From a bacterium (GTDB taxonomy: Bacteria; Krumholzibacteriota; Krumholzibacteriia; LZORAL124-64-63), in assembly GCA_024223715.1 (NCBI GenBank), contig JAAEOA010000352.1, positions 38,356-102,355 of the forward strand: a DNA stretch of 64,000 bases, in the 5' to 3' direction. Position numbers and translations under genes: made by a program. Below are positions 9,901 through 17,767 of this stretch, one piece after another (the stretch's first letter is position 1; each line of letters opens with the position of its first letter). The notes under the pieces are model-generated. The model saw only the letters and a program-made list of their open reading frames with translations. It ran no database searches and was not told the origin of the DNA.

Positions 9901-10473
9901 GTTGTAGTACTCGGAAAGTCCAACAAGATGGCTCTCGTAAAAATCGCGGTTTCGTGGCGGAGGATCCACCAACAGGTCATCCAGATTTTCCGGAAGTTCC
10001 AGAACAAAATCACCTGAAGGGTCAACTGTGGTCAGGGCAGTATCACGGTTGGTTTCAAATCCGATGCGTACAATAAGTACTTTCAGGGTATCGGTTCCGT
10101 CAAAAGCTTTATCAGCCTGCTGGCTGCTCTTATCAAACAGGGCTGTCCCCAGGCCCCTGTTTTTCAGTAGCTGACGGCTCAGTCGCGAAGTATGTTGATG
10201 GCCAACAAGTTCGTGGACTGCTTGCCAGCGACGAAAATATTCACCCTGACGTTCCTGTTCCCGAACAATCTTTTCCTGACCACCGGGAGTGTCCCGAATT
10301 TCAGTCCAGTCTTTGAACATTATTGGCTGACGACTGTAGGTACCCGGAGGATTACCTTCGGTTGCCGCTGTTCCGACCTGAGGCAAGGCTCCAAGAGCCC
10401 AGCCACAAGTCAGAATCAAAACGAACAAAGAGTTCCGGAGTTTCCCTTGGTTTTTTCTTTCAATGGGCCGCAA
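6940..10473 (-). CDS. Secreted M6-family metalloprotease with C-terminal T9SS sorting domain
   Basis: 1177 residues. The start is a TTG at 10471-10473 with AAGGAG eight bases upstream. A signal peptide covers residues about 12-37. Residues about 130-600 form an M6 (immune inhibitor A-type) zinc protease: FYHEFGHALGLPDVY at residues 331-345 gives the HExxH zinc motif, followed by GIWDLMDSG, the Met-turn region typical of M6. The middle (about 640-1080) has beta-propeller/FG-GAP-like pieces such as DVDADGRSDVVLATS and VDGTGDGVNEIYF. The last 85 residues (VTLYPNPV, then VLYNLQGEE, then LVSGLYLGRLVF) are a type A T9SS sorting domain. It is a likely cargo of PorU/PorV encoded just upstream, exported to the surface or medium to degrade protein. 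Confidence 0.9.
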   Translation of the reverse strand: MRPIERKNQGKLRNSLFVLILTCGWALGALPQVGTAATEGNPPGTYSRQPIMFKDWTEIRDTPGGQEKIVREQERQGEYFRRWQAVHELVGHQHTSRLSRQLLKNRGLGTALFDKSSQQADKAFDGTDTLKVLIVRIGFETNRDTALTTVDPSGDFVLELPENLDDLLVDPPPRNRDFYESHLVGLSEYYNYQSGGRLHIEGTVLPEEQNGSYKLTDIADYGPGAGAFWSMESLEALVRDVIQVGDAGTAGSDYDFSDFDDDDPLTYIIFVHAGSDWQSDINGDSPNDIPTFFVALGEPQNLVSGGSLSECSIIPETTSTDGRLGSIAAAFYHEFGHALGLPDVYNTTTGYPSVGIWDLMDSGTNLPVTLGHITAENDTIIKAATGVLPPSLSVWNKWFLGWVEMEEVDGRSSDYMLPAVQVPYSQYPMWDAGFGDFNESYPQAIRIGSSPREFFLLENRYVPPAPDVVGGTYTPYFGLFFEKDDATGVIQYLSGERPVGYYSNSGMYDYFMPNGGVLVWHVNMDRIASNLADNTINGFGDGLRLVESDGIQDIGVLDAYVLGWYGSDRDPFGNNNESKELFVDGVPSSRNFDRSWSGASLTDIRPDNHRSSSVMRFGAQVVPVNPGFPWQVSSVTEDEASAAGGQAGSRQLDSASLTPVQVGGQSLLVFADAPGHDWSGDDFPASLMAIRADGSSPYSAPANKPEGAILTLDSPLAGAPLVLDASSDSPQVVYGTRQGTLGCIEFPASGEPVPLWSLSVGDSMLYAPVIGRDDNGAGFVVCVTAPDSMTASQVSDGSITFSANLPHEVIGQPAVMRSNEDRPYDTLLLPLTDGLQVNTFHHWEGTAVHEWAREIAGPVHTVVPNDDSSDQWYIALDDLGVVPTVGLEGNVQVFFDGLNSPLVCEPAVADVDADGRSDVVLATSERIFVYHTDGTFVRGFPRKLYDLFPLPDFTRISGPLVVVDGTGDGVNEIYFNTDGGHLVGLNATGELLPQLPFKWGDTGSAGLAMSAGPTIRNQLYMVSSGGTAEFSVGRSHANGRLVTYGLTSDFGATNTTSQWLGTMGSSERLGAFGEAQNLDSIAPISAEMKKVTLYPNPVHESDLTVRYYAYSEGTALIVLYNLQGEEITRGEFATTAQAINENQLDVSGLVSGLYLGRLVFPGENGTETKTMTLAVER

Positions 10474-10520
10474 AAGCAGCTCTCCTTAATCAGGGGGGAC
10501 AATGAGTAACGGCTTCCAAA

Positions 10521-11546
10521 TTAGAAGCGGTACCCCAGGGACAAACGAGTCACTCGGTCCAAGCCTTCTGCCTGGGGTACGGAAGCAAAATCGAAAGTGA
10601 TGGCTTGGCCAACCCATTCGTTCATATCCACACCAAATCCAAAAGTGGTATCGCTGATGTCACCGTAGTCGGCACTTTTATAACCAAAACGGACAAAAAG
10701 GCTTCGCATGTAATTCCACTCAATGCCAGCGCCGTATTCTTCCTGGTCCATCTCCAGACCAAATCCGTAATCGTCATCTTTCCATTTGTACAAAGGCACC
10801 AGGTAATCGGCAACCAGGAGCAGGCCCATAAATTCACTGTGATAAGCGCTGAAAGCAATACCCAGAGTGACTTTGCGAGGCATCGGATCACTCTGGTCGG
10901 CATCAACGTGTTTGATGTCCGGCCCCAGGTTGGCTACAGCCAAACCAATGTTGGATCGTATCGATGGAACTTTCCAAAGCATACCCAGGTCAACACCAAA
11001 GCTGTCACCACTTCCACCGGCACCATCCTGCAGAGATGTGTCTGGGGCCAGTTTATCGCGGAAATATTTCACGCCAATACCCACACCCAGGGTGCGGCTC
11101 AGTCGAACACCATAAGTGGTGGTGAAGGCAAACATATAAGAACGGAAAAGTCCCGTTTCGTTTTCGTTTTCATCCACGCCCATCTGCTCACCCATATCCA
11201 GGTAATTGATGGCAAAACCCAATGCACCGTGCTTGCCCATGGGCATGGCATAACCACCCCAGTAAAGAGCAATGTCATCGGCCAGGCCGGCAGCCAGGCT
11301 CGATTGCATAATATGAACGTCATGTTGTTTGGGGCGCTGGGGCAAGAAACCCAGTCCACCAGGATTCCACCATATAGAAGTTACATCCTGGGAAAGAGCG
11401 GTCCCCGATTCGCCCAAGGCGTTGTACCGACCGCCGATTGGAAAAGTCAGGTTGATGGCGCCGGCTCCACTGCCAGCCAAGGCGCTGCCGGCAAAGCCAG
11501 CAAGCAAGATGACTCCCAGGATAGCTGCTATAGTTATTCGTCTCAT
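10521..11546 (-). CDS. porV: PorV/PorQ-family outer-membrane protein
   Basis: 341 residues with a clean signal peptide (cleavage about ALA/GSG, residue 25) and a GGAGGT ribosome site seven bases before the ATG. The mature N-terminus carries the family signature: a Gly/Ala-rich segment GGRYNALGESGTALSQDVTSIWWNPGGL, corresponding to the A.G.A..A...d....WNPAGL pattern of PorV and PorQ (UPF0164, FadL-like 14-strand barrels). Amphipathic strands follow to a C-terminal RLSLGYRF ending in Phe. In the T9SS, PorV binds the sorting domain of cargo arriving through SprA and delivers it to PorU. Its position immediately downstream of the PorU gene (64-base gap) and upstream of a cargo protease favours PorV over PorQ, though sequence alone cannot separate them with certainty. 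Confidence 0.8.
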   Translation of the reverse strand: MRRITIAAILGVILLAGFAGSALAGSGAGAINLTFPIGGRYNALGESGTALSQDVTSIWWNPGGLGFLPQRPKQHDVHIMQSSLAAGLADDIALYWGGYAMPMGKHGALGFAINYLDMGEQMGVDENENETGLFRSYMFAFTTTYGVRLSRTLGVGIGVKYFRDKLAPDTSLQDGAGGSGDSFGVDLGMLWKVPSIRSNIGLAVANLGPDIKHVDADQSDPMPRKVTLGIAFSAYHSEFMGLLLVADYLVPLYKWKDDDYGFGLEMDQEEYGAGIEWNYMRSLFVRFGYKSADYGDISDTTFGFGVDMNEWVGQAITFDFASVPQAEGLDRVTRLSLGYRF

Positions 11547-11610
11547 TCAATTAACCTCCGGTTTTTTGGTTCTTTTGGTGACGTTAGCCGCCACCACTTC
11601 TATCATCGAA

Positions 11611-14600
11611 TTAGCGCATGATGACGAGTTTCCCCGTCTCAGTAATGTCACGTTCCGAGCTGCTTGCCACGGTTCCACGCAGGACATACAAATACGTCCC
11701 ATTGGCAATTTCGTCACCCTGGTCGTCCCGGCCATCCCAGTTTATAATCTGGGGTCCCGCCGAAAGTTCCTCACGATGTGTTTTTATACGCAATCCACTT
11801 AGGGTGTAAATATCCCATTTCACCGTCATCGGATCACTCAAGTCAAATACAAGTCGGCAGGGACCGGGCGTGGGATTAGGAAAAAGAGTGATCGATTCCA
11901 TACCCACAACGCTGGCCGGTACAATTTCAAAACTGATGGTATCGTTGCCCACGTTGCCCAGTACATCACTGGCGTGCAGAGCGGCAAGGTGTTTGCCCAT
12001 CGGAAGATCGCCAGGTAAAGGCAAGGAAATTTGTCCGCTTGTATAGCTGTCGGCATCGAAAGAAAAATTCGAAGTTACATCGCTCATAAAGCCGGAATCG
12101 TCAAACTCGAGCAACAGGCTATTACCCGGAGTGGTACCAAGTATGGAAATACTGCTGGAATCCTGAAGAGTTGCAGTCAGGACATCGCCCACCCTGACTC
12201 GGGTTCTATTGTCTTCAAAAGCAAGGTTGATTACCGGTCCCACGATGTCATTACTCGGGCCCGTTGCAGAGCGAACGGCCGATACTGGAGCATTAGCCAC
12301 ATGGTCGCCATCGAGGCCGGAAAGAACCATACGCAACCGGGCCTCATTTCCATAGCGCAATTGCAGAGGCACTTTGAAAGGAACCCTCAACTCATCGGAG
12401 GTCATGGTTCCGTGGCCGTTAAAAACAGCCGAGCCACTGGCTTTGTAGGTGTTCCAACGTGGAACCCTAACCGAACCACCACCAGCAACAGTACTGTCGA
12501 CCATGGATTTAATATAACCGGCGTTATAACCAGATTCTTCCACAAGCAGAGAGTAAGTATCGCCGGCTCCAAGCATTAGGCCACGCGATTCCTCAAGAAC
12601 AGCAACCTGTCGGGCACCGGCCCGAATGGTATCGAGGCTGGCCGATGAAAACTCAAGATTGTCCTCAGGATGTGGCAAGCTGGTGGCTGGATCACTCAAA
12701 AGGTTGTACCGCTGGGAGTTATGCCTGCGGAACTCACTGGTAATTGCTGCCTTGGCTTGTAAAAGAGCTTGGGAAAGGGTTTGATCCGGGTCGACATGAG
12801 TATCTGGAAAGAGATTCTCGTAAAACAACGTGGACAGTTCATCGTTGGAAGAAATCCAGCTGACCTGACTGGCGCATATCGAAGCAATGGCCCCACCCCC
12901 ATCAGGAATGACAAACAGCTCGGCCATGGACCGGCGAATGGGACTATCGTAAACACCCACATCACAACTGAAGGCGATGAAGGCAAAACGTTCCATGCCG
13001 TTAGTCAGGTTGGCAATATCCACCGATTGAAAAATCTGCTCATCGGCCAGGTTGTTTTCAGCGCCGTGACCAATATAATGGTAAATGGTGGTTCCATTAT
13101 TCAGACTGGCGTTTATGTCGGAACGAACCTGAGGCTTGATGCTACTGCCAGGGGGAAACTCATAAGTGTTTGCATAAACCTTCTGAATATCCAAGCTGGC
13201 AGGCATGCTGAAATTGGTCAGTCTTTCCGCTTGAAGAATGTGTTTCTCTTCCAGGGAAACCGGCTCCGGGTAGGAAGATGGTTTCACACCGTCATCAGTC
13301 ACCATCATGACTTTATTCACCCACATTCCAGGTTCCGTATTGGCGGAATACTCAATCATGCGGTTGACCATATCAGTGGCTTCGGCATAACTGGTTGCCG
13401 GTAGACGTCCGATGGCCACATCGGGAAAGTCCACATCAAAATCGTCATTGGGAGTGATGGGATCATCATAAGGAGTGTCGAAAGAGACCACCGTATCGTC
13501 TGATCCATAAGGGTGGTAATTGTTTAAAGCGTGTGGGTTTCTTGGATAAAAATTCCGATGCTCACTAGGTAATAGATCCAGCAGATCACCACTTGAACTT
13601 TGGTTGCGATAATTCCGGTGGTCGTGGGTGCCGTTACCCAAAAGACAGACAAATTTCAGATTTCCCCCACCGGCATCAAAAACCGATTTCAGATAATTAC
13701 GAATGGCACGCAAATCTTTCTGTCCACCGGAAAAGTTGTTGTAGATGTCGTGAGCGGAAACAGCCATGGCTTCGGGGTTGGAGAAACCCGGCAAAACAGA
13801 AGATCGGAAGTCCGCCAGATTTTGTGCCGGGGTGCCAAAGCCTTCTCCATATACCACGATGTAATTCAAATTTGTAGATTCAGCCCTTAAGTCCAAAGGC
13901 TGAACTCGCTGTCCGGAAGCCACACTGTGCAATTGCCCTTCCGTTGTTGCCAAAAAGTGACGATCGCCTGTTGTATTCACAGTAAGGCCACAAGTCAACT
14001 GAGATCCAGCTAAGTCTCCATTGAGAATACTGGCATTCTGTAAGCCACCAACTTCCCAGAAAATGACTTCGTCACCTTGAGGAATAGTCAGTTGCAAATC
14101 CACATCCCGGCCATCGGACTGGGCATGCTCCCGCCAAAGAGCAAAATTCATTTGCCCACCCATTTGGGCCAGATCCAGAGCGGTCCAGTAGAAGATATCA
14201 AAACTGTCCAAAGCCATGGGATGGTCCCGATCAGGGTTGGTGCTCTGGAAAGAAATAGAATTATTGCCAGCCACCAATTGGTCGGAAGCCCCCACATGCC
14301 GCATGCGCAGACTGTCTTGCTGAGCCGAGGCAATAAAATTGGTTTCCACGGCTGTATCGGTATCGTCGTTAACCCAGCTGCGAGCCCCAAATACGTATGA
14401 ATTAGCCCAGATTCCCGGGTCACCACGATAATCGACCACAAAAGTTGCCAGAGAATCTGCAACAGGTTCCTGAATATAGAAGCTGAGAGTTTTGGTAAAA
14501 TAAACGCTGTTGTCCCAGGCCCAGTTGTCCGGAAGGACTCCTTGCGAATCCTGTTTTTGCTCCTCCATATGCAGGCGCAGCTTGGCGGTATTCACAACAT

Positions 14601-16107
14601 CGCCCCCATTGGCAGGAGTGCTGGTTTCAGCAACCCGCAATGCAGCCCCATCGATGGGAGAACTGGTGGATGTATTTTCCCAGGTCAGCCAATAAACACC
14701 CTCATTTTGATAAGGATGGTTGTAGAACTCAAGATGGCCTGCCTCAGTATCCACACGGTCATTCCAGAAATCGGTACCAAAGGCGTGAAAACGTATTTCA
14801 TCGTCCAAATTCCATTCACCGTCACCGGCACCAATAACCTGAATGGGGATTTCGGTCATGCCAACGCGGTCTGGCTGGTCCGATTCAACAACATCCGGAT
14901 CTTTGGCCAGGGCAAATGAACCACCCCGGAACAAACGCAGTTTGGCAGGGTCCACATCGTCAGTGCTGACTCCCATGCTTGATAATTCCTGACCGGAAAG
15001 ATGATGCAGCCCCACTTCATCAATACTCAAGCGAACCCAGTGATCAGTCAGATCAAAATGGCTGTACAAACCTTTGTTGGCATTATTCTTTTCGGACACA
15101 AGAAGGCCGCGTTCTCCTTTGGCCAAAATCGAGAACAATTCAGGGTTTAGCAGTGAAGCAGGAGCCTCGTCCAGAATTCCGGAATTTTTTGAAGGAGCCT
15201 CTGTCTTGGAAGAAAACTGTATCTGATGGGAATAGCGCCCCATTGGTTGGTGTCTGACTTCCACAATCATACTTCGCAAAATGCCACCATCAAGACTAAC
15301 GGGCAATTCAAAACCGGAAATGGGAACACCACGATAAACCGAAGGCCGTTCCATTTTAACAAGCTCAGAAGTCACAATAGAATCTGAAGGACGTTTCCAC
15401 CATTGAATTCCCGAAACACTGGCTTCAGGGATGTTTGAAGTGGGAACCGCCAGGGAAACACTTAATCGTGGAGCCATTTGAAGGGTTCCCCCCTGCCGGC
15501 TTTGGTCATAATAATAAGGCAAAGCCCATTTCACGTTTTCCAGTCGGACTTCATCCCAGGAAAAAGATTTGAGTTCGGCAGGAAACTCAATGGAAATTCT
15601 TGTGACTTGAGCATTGCTGGACAACACACGCACCACCGGATCACCCATGACCGGCTGCGCGTGCGTGTCCGAAGCTGCCATGGCCTTACCGGGGTTTATT
15701 AATCCCAGTAAAGCAAAGCAGCAAACAAAAATAACGGCCTGCCACAGCAAAGTGCGCGGGCCTAAAGATTTACCATGTGGAATGAGGCCAGTATGAGACG
15801 GAAAAATGAATTGATCTCTACGCATTTTGCCCAGCTTTTGAAAAAGATTCTCCAGATCCGGCACCATGCCGAAAATCCCTCCAACCACAGCCGATGCAGT
15901 AGCAAACGGCATCAACAACAACAAGATAAGACTGATCACTCCTCCTGCCAGTTCCAGGCGCCAATCGGGGTGGTCATAGTGAGGAATCGCATCAAGGACC
16001 GCATGACTGGCAGCACCGGCAACGGCACCAAGTACCAGATTTCCGGTCAATCCTCCCACAATTCCCCCCGTGAGGGCTCCCGCAGCAAAATGAGTGAACA
16101 AGCACAT
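11611..16107 (-). CDS. porU: PorU-type gingipain (C25) sortase fused to an N-terminal DUF457-like membrane domain
   Basis: 1498 residues. Residues 1-140 are an integral-membrane domain with motifs SHAVLDAIPHYDH (34-46) and FPSHTGLIPHG (102-112), as in DUF457/YdjM-type metal-dependent hydrolase-like proteins. Its last hydrophobic helix (120-145) ends in AMA/AS, a plausible signal-peptidase site leading into PorU. Residues about 745-1140 are a C25 cysteine peptidase with catalytic His1014 (YHYIGHG) and Cys1048 (FIAFSCDVG). The last 80 residues (ITLFPNPTPGP, then YTLSGLRIKTH, then GTYLYVL) are a T9SS sorting domain or FlgD-like Ig fold. Bacteroidota PorU removes cargo sorting signals at the cell surface. 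The frame is continuous with no stop, and the ATG at 16105-16107 lies nine bases after the Trm112-like gene, with GGAAGG 12 bases upstream. A separate internal start cannot be excluded, but the conserved FPSHTGLIPHG would then be split. Confidence 0.82.
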   Translation of the reverse strand: MCLFTHFAAGALTGGIVGGLTGNLVLGAVAGAASHAVLDAIPHYDHPDWRLELAGGVISLILLLLMPFATASAVVGGIFGMVPDLENLFQKLGKMRRDQFIFPSHTGLIPHGKSLGPRTLLWQAVIFVCCFALLGLINPGKAMAASDTHAQPVMGDPVVRVLSSNAQVTRISIEFPAELKSFSWDEVRLENVKWALPYYYDQSRQGGTLQMAPRLSVSLAVPTSNIPEASVSGIQWWKRPSDSIVTSELVKMERPSVYRGVPISGFELPVSLDGGILRSMIVEVRHQPMGRYSHQIQFSSKTEAPSKNSGILDEAPASLLNPELFSILAKGERGLLVSEKNNANKGLYSHFDLTDHWVRLSIDEVGLHHLSGQELSSMGVSTDDVDPAKLRLFRGGSFALAKDPDVVESDQPDRVGMTEIPIQVIGAGDGEWNLDDEIRFHAFGTDFWNDRVDTEAGHLEFYNHPYQNEGVYWLTWENTSTSSPIDGAALRVAETSTPANGGDVVNTAKLRLHMEEQKQDSQGVLPDNWAWDNSVYFTKTLSFYIQEPVADSLATFVVDYRGDPGIWANSYVFGARSWVNDDTDTAVETNFIASAQQDSLRMRHVGASDQLVAGNNSISFQSTNPDRDHPMALDSFDIFYWTALDLAQMGGQMNFALWREHAQSDGRDVDLQLTIPQGDEVIFWEVGGLQNASILNGDLAGSQLTCGLTVNTTGDRHFLATTEGQLHSVASGQRVQPLDLRAESTNLNYIVVYGEGFGTPAQNLADFRSSVLPGFSNPEAMAVSAHDIYNNFSGGQKDLRAIRNYLKSVFDAGGGNLKFVCLLGNGTHDHRNYRNQSSSGDLLDLLPSEHRNFYPRNPHALNNYHPYGSDDTVVSFDTPYDDPITPNDDFDVDFPDVAIGRLPATSYAEATDMVNRMIEYSANTEPGMWVNKVMMVTDDGVKPSSYPEPVSLEEKHILQAERLTNFSMPASLDIQKVYANTYEFPPGSSIKPQVRSDINASLNNGTTIYHYIGHGAENNLADEQIFQSVDIANLTNGMERFAFIAFSCDVGVYDSPIRRSMAELFVIPDGGGAIASICASQVSWISSNDELSTLFYENLFPDTHVDPDQTLSQALLQAKAAITSEFRRHNSQRYNLLSDPATSLPHPEDNLEFSSASLDTIRAGARQVAVLEESRGLMLGAGDTYSLLVEESGYNAGYIKSMVDSTVAGGGSVRVPRWNTYKASGSAVFNGHGTMTSDELRVPFKVPLQLRYGNEARLRMVLSGLDGDHVANAPVSAVRSATGPSNDIVGPVINLAFEDNRTRVRVGDVLTATLQDSSSISILGTTPGNSLLLEFDDSGFMSDVTSNFSFDADSYTSGQISLPLPGDLPMGKHLAALHASDVLGNVGNDTISFEIVPASVVGMESITLFPNPTPGPCRLVFDLSDPMTVKWDIYTLSGLRIKTHREELSAGPQIINWDGRDDQGDEIANGTYLYVLRGTVASSSERDITETGKLVIMR

Positions 16108-16115
16108 TAATTCAA

Positions 16116-16310
16116 TCAGCCTTCCGCTGGAGTTTCACCCGTACCAGGTACTTTTTCAGCTTCGTCGGGAAGCATTATGGGAATATCACCTTCAACCCGA
16201 AAACGCACCTGACACTGGTTGCAATACAACCATTGGTGGTTTTCATCGGGAACCACAGCTTTTCGGCACTGCGGACAGGCCAGAATTTCCAGAAGTTTTG
16301 GGTCCAGCAT
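16116..16310 (-). CDS. Trm112-like zinc-ribbon protein
   Basis: A 64-residue protein starting at the ATG at 16308-16310 (AGGA seven bases upstream; a TTG two codons earlier is a weaker alternative). It has two CxxC pairs, ACPQC (Cys12, Cys15) and YCNQC (Cys30, Cys33), in the order MLDPKLLEILACPQC then IPIMLPDEA, the standard Trm112/YcaR layout. Eukaryotic and archaeal Trm112 activate methyltransferases; bacterial short forms have no settled role. It is the first gene after the promoter at 16532-16560 and ends eight bases before the PorU gene, so it is co-transcribed with the secretion genes. Whether that is functional or chance cannot be told. Confidence 0.85.
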   Translation of the reverse strand: MLDPKLLEILACPQCRKAVVPDENHQWLYCNQCQVRFRVEGDIPIMLPDEAEKVPGTGETPAEG

Positions 16311-16341
16311 GGACAAATCCTTTCAGCCCAGACGACTCTCA

Positions 16342-16354
16342 CGTGTAATACACG
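16342..16354. promoter_or_regulatory. Perfect inverted repeat in operon leader, possible operator
   Basis: CGTGTA-A-TACACG is a 6-1-6 perfect palindrome located 31 bases before the Trm112 ATG and about 180 bases downstream of the promoter. Symmetry suggests a dimeric repressor site or a small RNA hairpin; no regulator gene is adjacent. Confidence 0.35.
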
Positions 16355-16531
16355 AAAATACATCACTCTGGTGCATTCTAGTACGTTTGCCCATAGAGGC
16401 AATACATCAATTTTCAGGGAAGAAGGGTCAGCGATTGACCGCAAGGTGCACAAATACCGGCACCCCCATGACATTAAAACGCCTGGAGCGACCGATGAAG
16501 AGACTAGATTCTTTAAGAGGTTGGCAAAAGG

Positions 16532-16560
16532 ATAATACAATAATCCGACCATGCCGTCAA
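16532..16560 (-). promoter_or_regulatory. Sigma70-like promoter of the Trm112-porU-porV operon
   Basis: On the minus strand TTGACG (16555-16560) and TATTAT (16532-16537) are separated by exactly 17 bases. Both match the consensus at five of six positions. It lies after the accA stop and directs transcription into the 16 kb secretion operon. Confidence 0.7.
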
Positions 16561-16649
16561 CCCCTCCGTGGGAAAGACTGGGTGTTTTTTGCGAATTATA
16601 TCGTTATTTGAACAGAATGACTTAAAAAGAAAACCTGGTCTTTTTCGGA

Positions 16650-17630
16650 TCAAGCTTTCCCCGCCTCATCAAAAATGCCCATATCGAGAAACTTTTGCAA
16701 GCGTTGGTCCAGAAGTTTCTGAGTGGGAATTATTTCAAGTTCAGCCAACGAATCCTGAATTTTTCCTTTGATGGAAAGGGCCATGGCTTTGTGATCGCGA
16801 TGGGCTCCCCCGGTTGGTTCGGCAATGATGCCATCAATTACACCCAACCTTTTGGCGTCATCGCTGGTCAGTTTCATGGCTTTGGCTGCTTCTTTACTTT
16901 TGGCACCGTCACGCCACAAAATAGCCGCACAGCCTTCGGGACTAATTACCGAATAAATGCTGTTTTGAAGCATAAATACACGATCACCAACTCCAAGAGC
17001 TAAAGCTCCACCACTGCCACCTTCACCAGTGACAATGCAAATGATGGGTACCCCCATATCGGACATTTCACGCAAATTGCGGGCAATCGCTTCGGCCTGG
17101 CCGCGTTCTTCGGCCCCCAAACCAGGATAAGCACCGGGAGTATCAATAAAAGTCACGATGGGCCGTTGAAAACGAACAGCCATCTCCATAAGGCGCAAAG
17201 CCTTGCGGTAACCTTCAGGATGAGCCATACCAAAATTTCTTCTGATATTGCTTTTGGTATCGCGACCTTTCTGGTGGCCCAGAAGCATGATTTTCCGGTC
17301 ACCCATAGTGGCCATACCCGCCACGATGGCTTCGTCGTCCCGGTACATGCGATCGCCATGCAACTCCACAAAGTCACTGAAGATATGGTCGATGTAATCA
17401 TTAGTTGTCGGACGCATGGGATGCCGTGCCAATTGTACCCTCTGCCAGGGCTCCAATTTAGCAAAAATTTCATGTCCCAGCTTTTCGGCCTTGCTTTGCA
17501 GGCCTTTGACTTCGTCATCTACATTCATTCCCCGCACCGATGCAGATTCCTGCAGGGAAGTAATTTGCTCATGTATTTCAACCAATGGCATTTCAAAATC
17601 GAGCCAGAGTGCTTTTTTCTTCCAGTCCAT
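16650..17630 (-). CDS. accA: Acetyl-CoA carboxylase carboxyltransferase subunit alpha
   Basis: About 326 residues. AccA, with AccD, transfers the carboxyl group from carboxy-biotin to acetyl-CoA, giving malonyl-CoA for fatty-acid synthesis in the cytoplasm. Recognisable family blocks include LDFEMPLVEI near the N-terminus, RHPMRPTTNDYI, FVELHGDRMYRDD, GHQKGRDTK, RNFGMAHPEGYRKA, TFIDTPGAYPG and the oxyanion-hole segment TGEGGSGGALALG, then SVISPEGCAAILW. Length is normal for the family. The preferred start is the ATG at 17628-17630, because GAAGG lies just upstream; an ATG two codons earlier overlaps that ribosome site. It follows dnaE by about 135 bases on the same strand, and accD is not in this window. 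Confidence 0.95.
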   Translation of the reverse strand: MDWKKKALWLDFEMPLVEIHEQITSLQESASVRGMNVDDEVKGLQSKAEKLGHEIFAKLEPWQRVQLARHPMRPTTNDYIDHIFSDFVELHGDRMYRDDEAIVAGMATMGDRKIMLLGHQKGRDTKSNIRRNFGMAHPEGYRKALRLMEMAVRFQRPIVTFIDTPGAYPGLGAEERGQAEAIARNLREMSDMGVPIICIVTGEGGSGGALALGVGDRVFMLQNSIYSVISPEGCAAILWRDGAKSKEAAKAMKLTSDDAKRLGVIDGIIAEPTGGAHRDHKAMALSIKGKIQDSLAELEIIPTQKLLDQRLQKFLDMGIFDEAGKA

Positions 17631-17688
17631 GGCCATCCTTCGCTGGTTACCGTAAAAACTTCAAACGGGTCCAGCCAATACGGAAAGT

Positions 17689-17711
17689 AGGCCTCCCTGG
17701 TTGAGAGGCCT
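17689..17711 (-). terminator. Weak hairpin after dnaE
   Basis: AGGCCTC (17689-17695) pairs with GAGGCCT (17705-17711), a 7-base stem with a 9-base loop in the dnaE-accA gap. There is no clear T-run on the minus strand, so it may only attenuate or process the transcript. Confidence 0.3.
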
Positions 17712-17767
17712 GTGATTTCTAGGGTGATTTAGGCACTTGAAGGGGCCAGTGTCAAGGTTTTCCAGCA

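Larger units (their letters stand above)
16317..16649 (-). other. Intergenic region accA / Trm112-PorU operon: promoter and long 5' leader
   Basis: No convincing protein gene lies in these 333 bases. On the minus strand they hold a sigma70-like promoter (16532-16560) and then a transcribed leader of roughly 210 bases before the Trm112 start. The leader contains a perfect inverted repeat CGTGTAATACACG (16342-16354), two copies of TGATGTATT (near 16364-16373 and 16403-16412), and no obvious intrinsic terminator. No known riboswitch pattern was recognised. Confidence 0.5.

Noticed and set aside
16094..16611. Plus-strand small frames in the accA / Trm112 gap
   Set aside because: No ribosome site, no motif, and they run opposite the promoter and leader.
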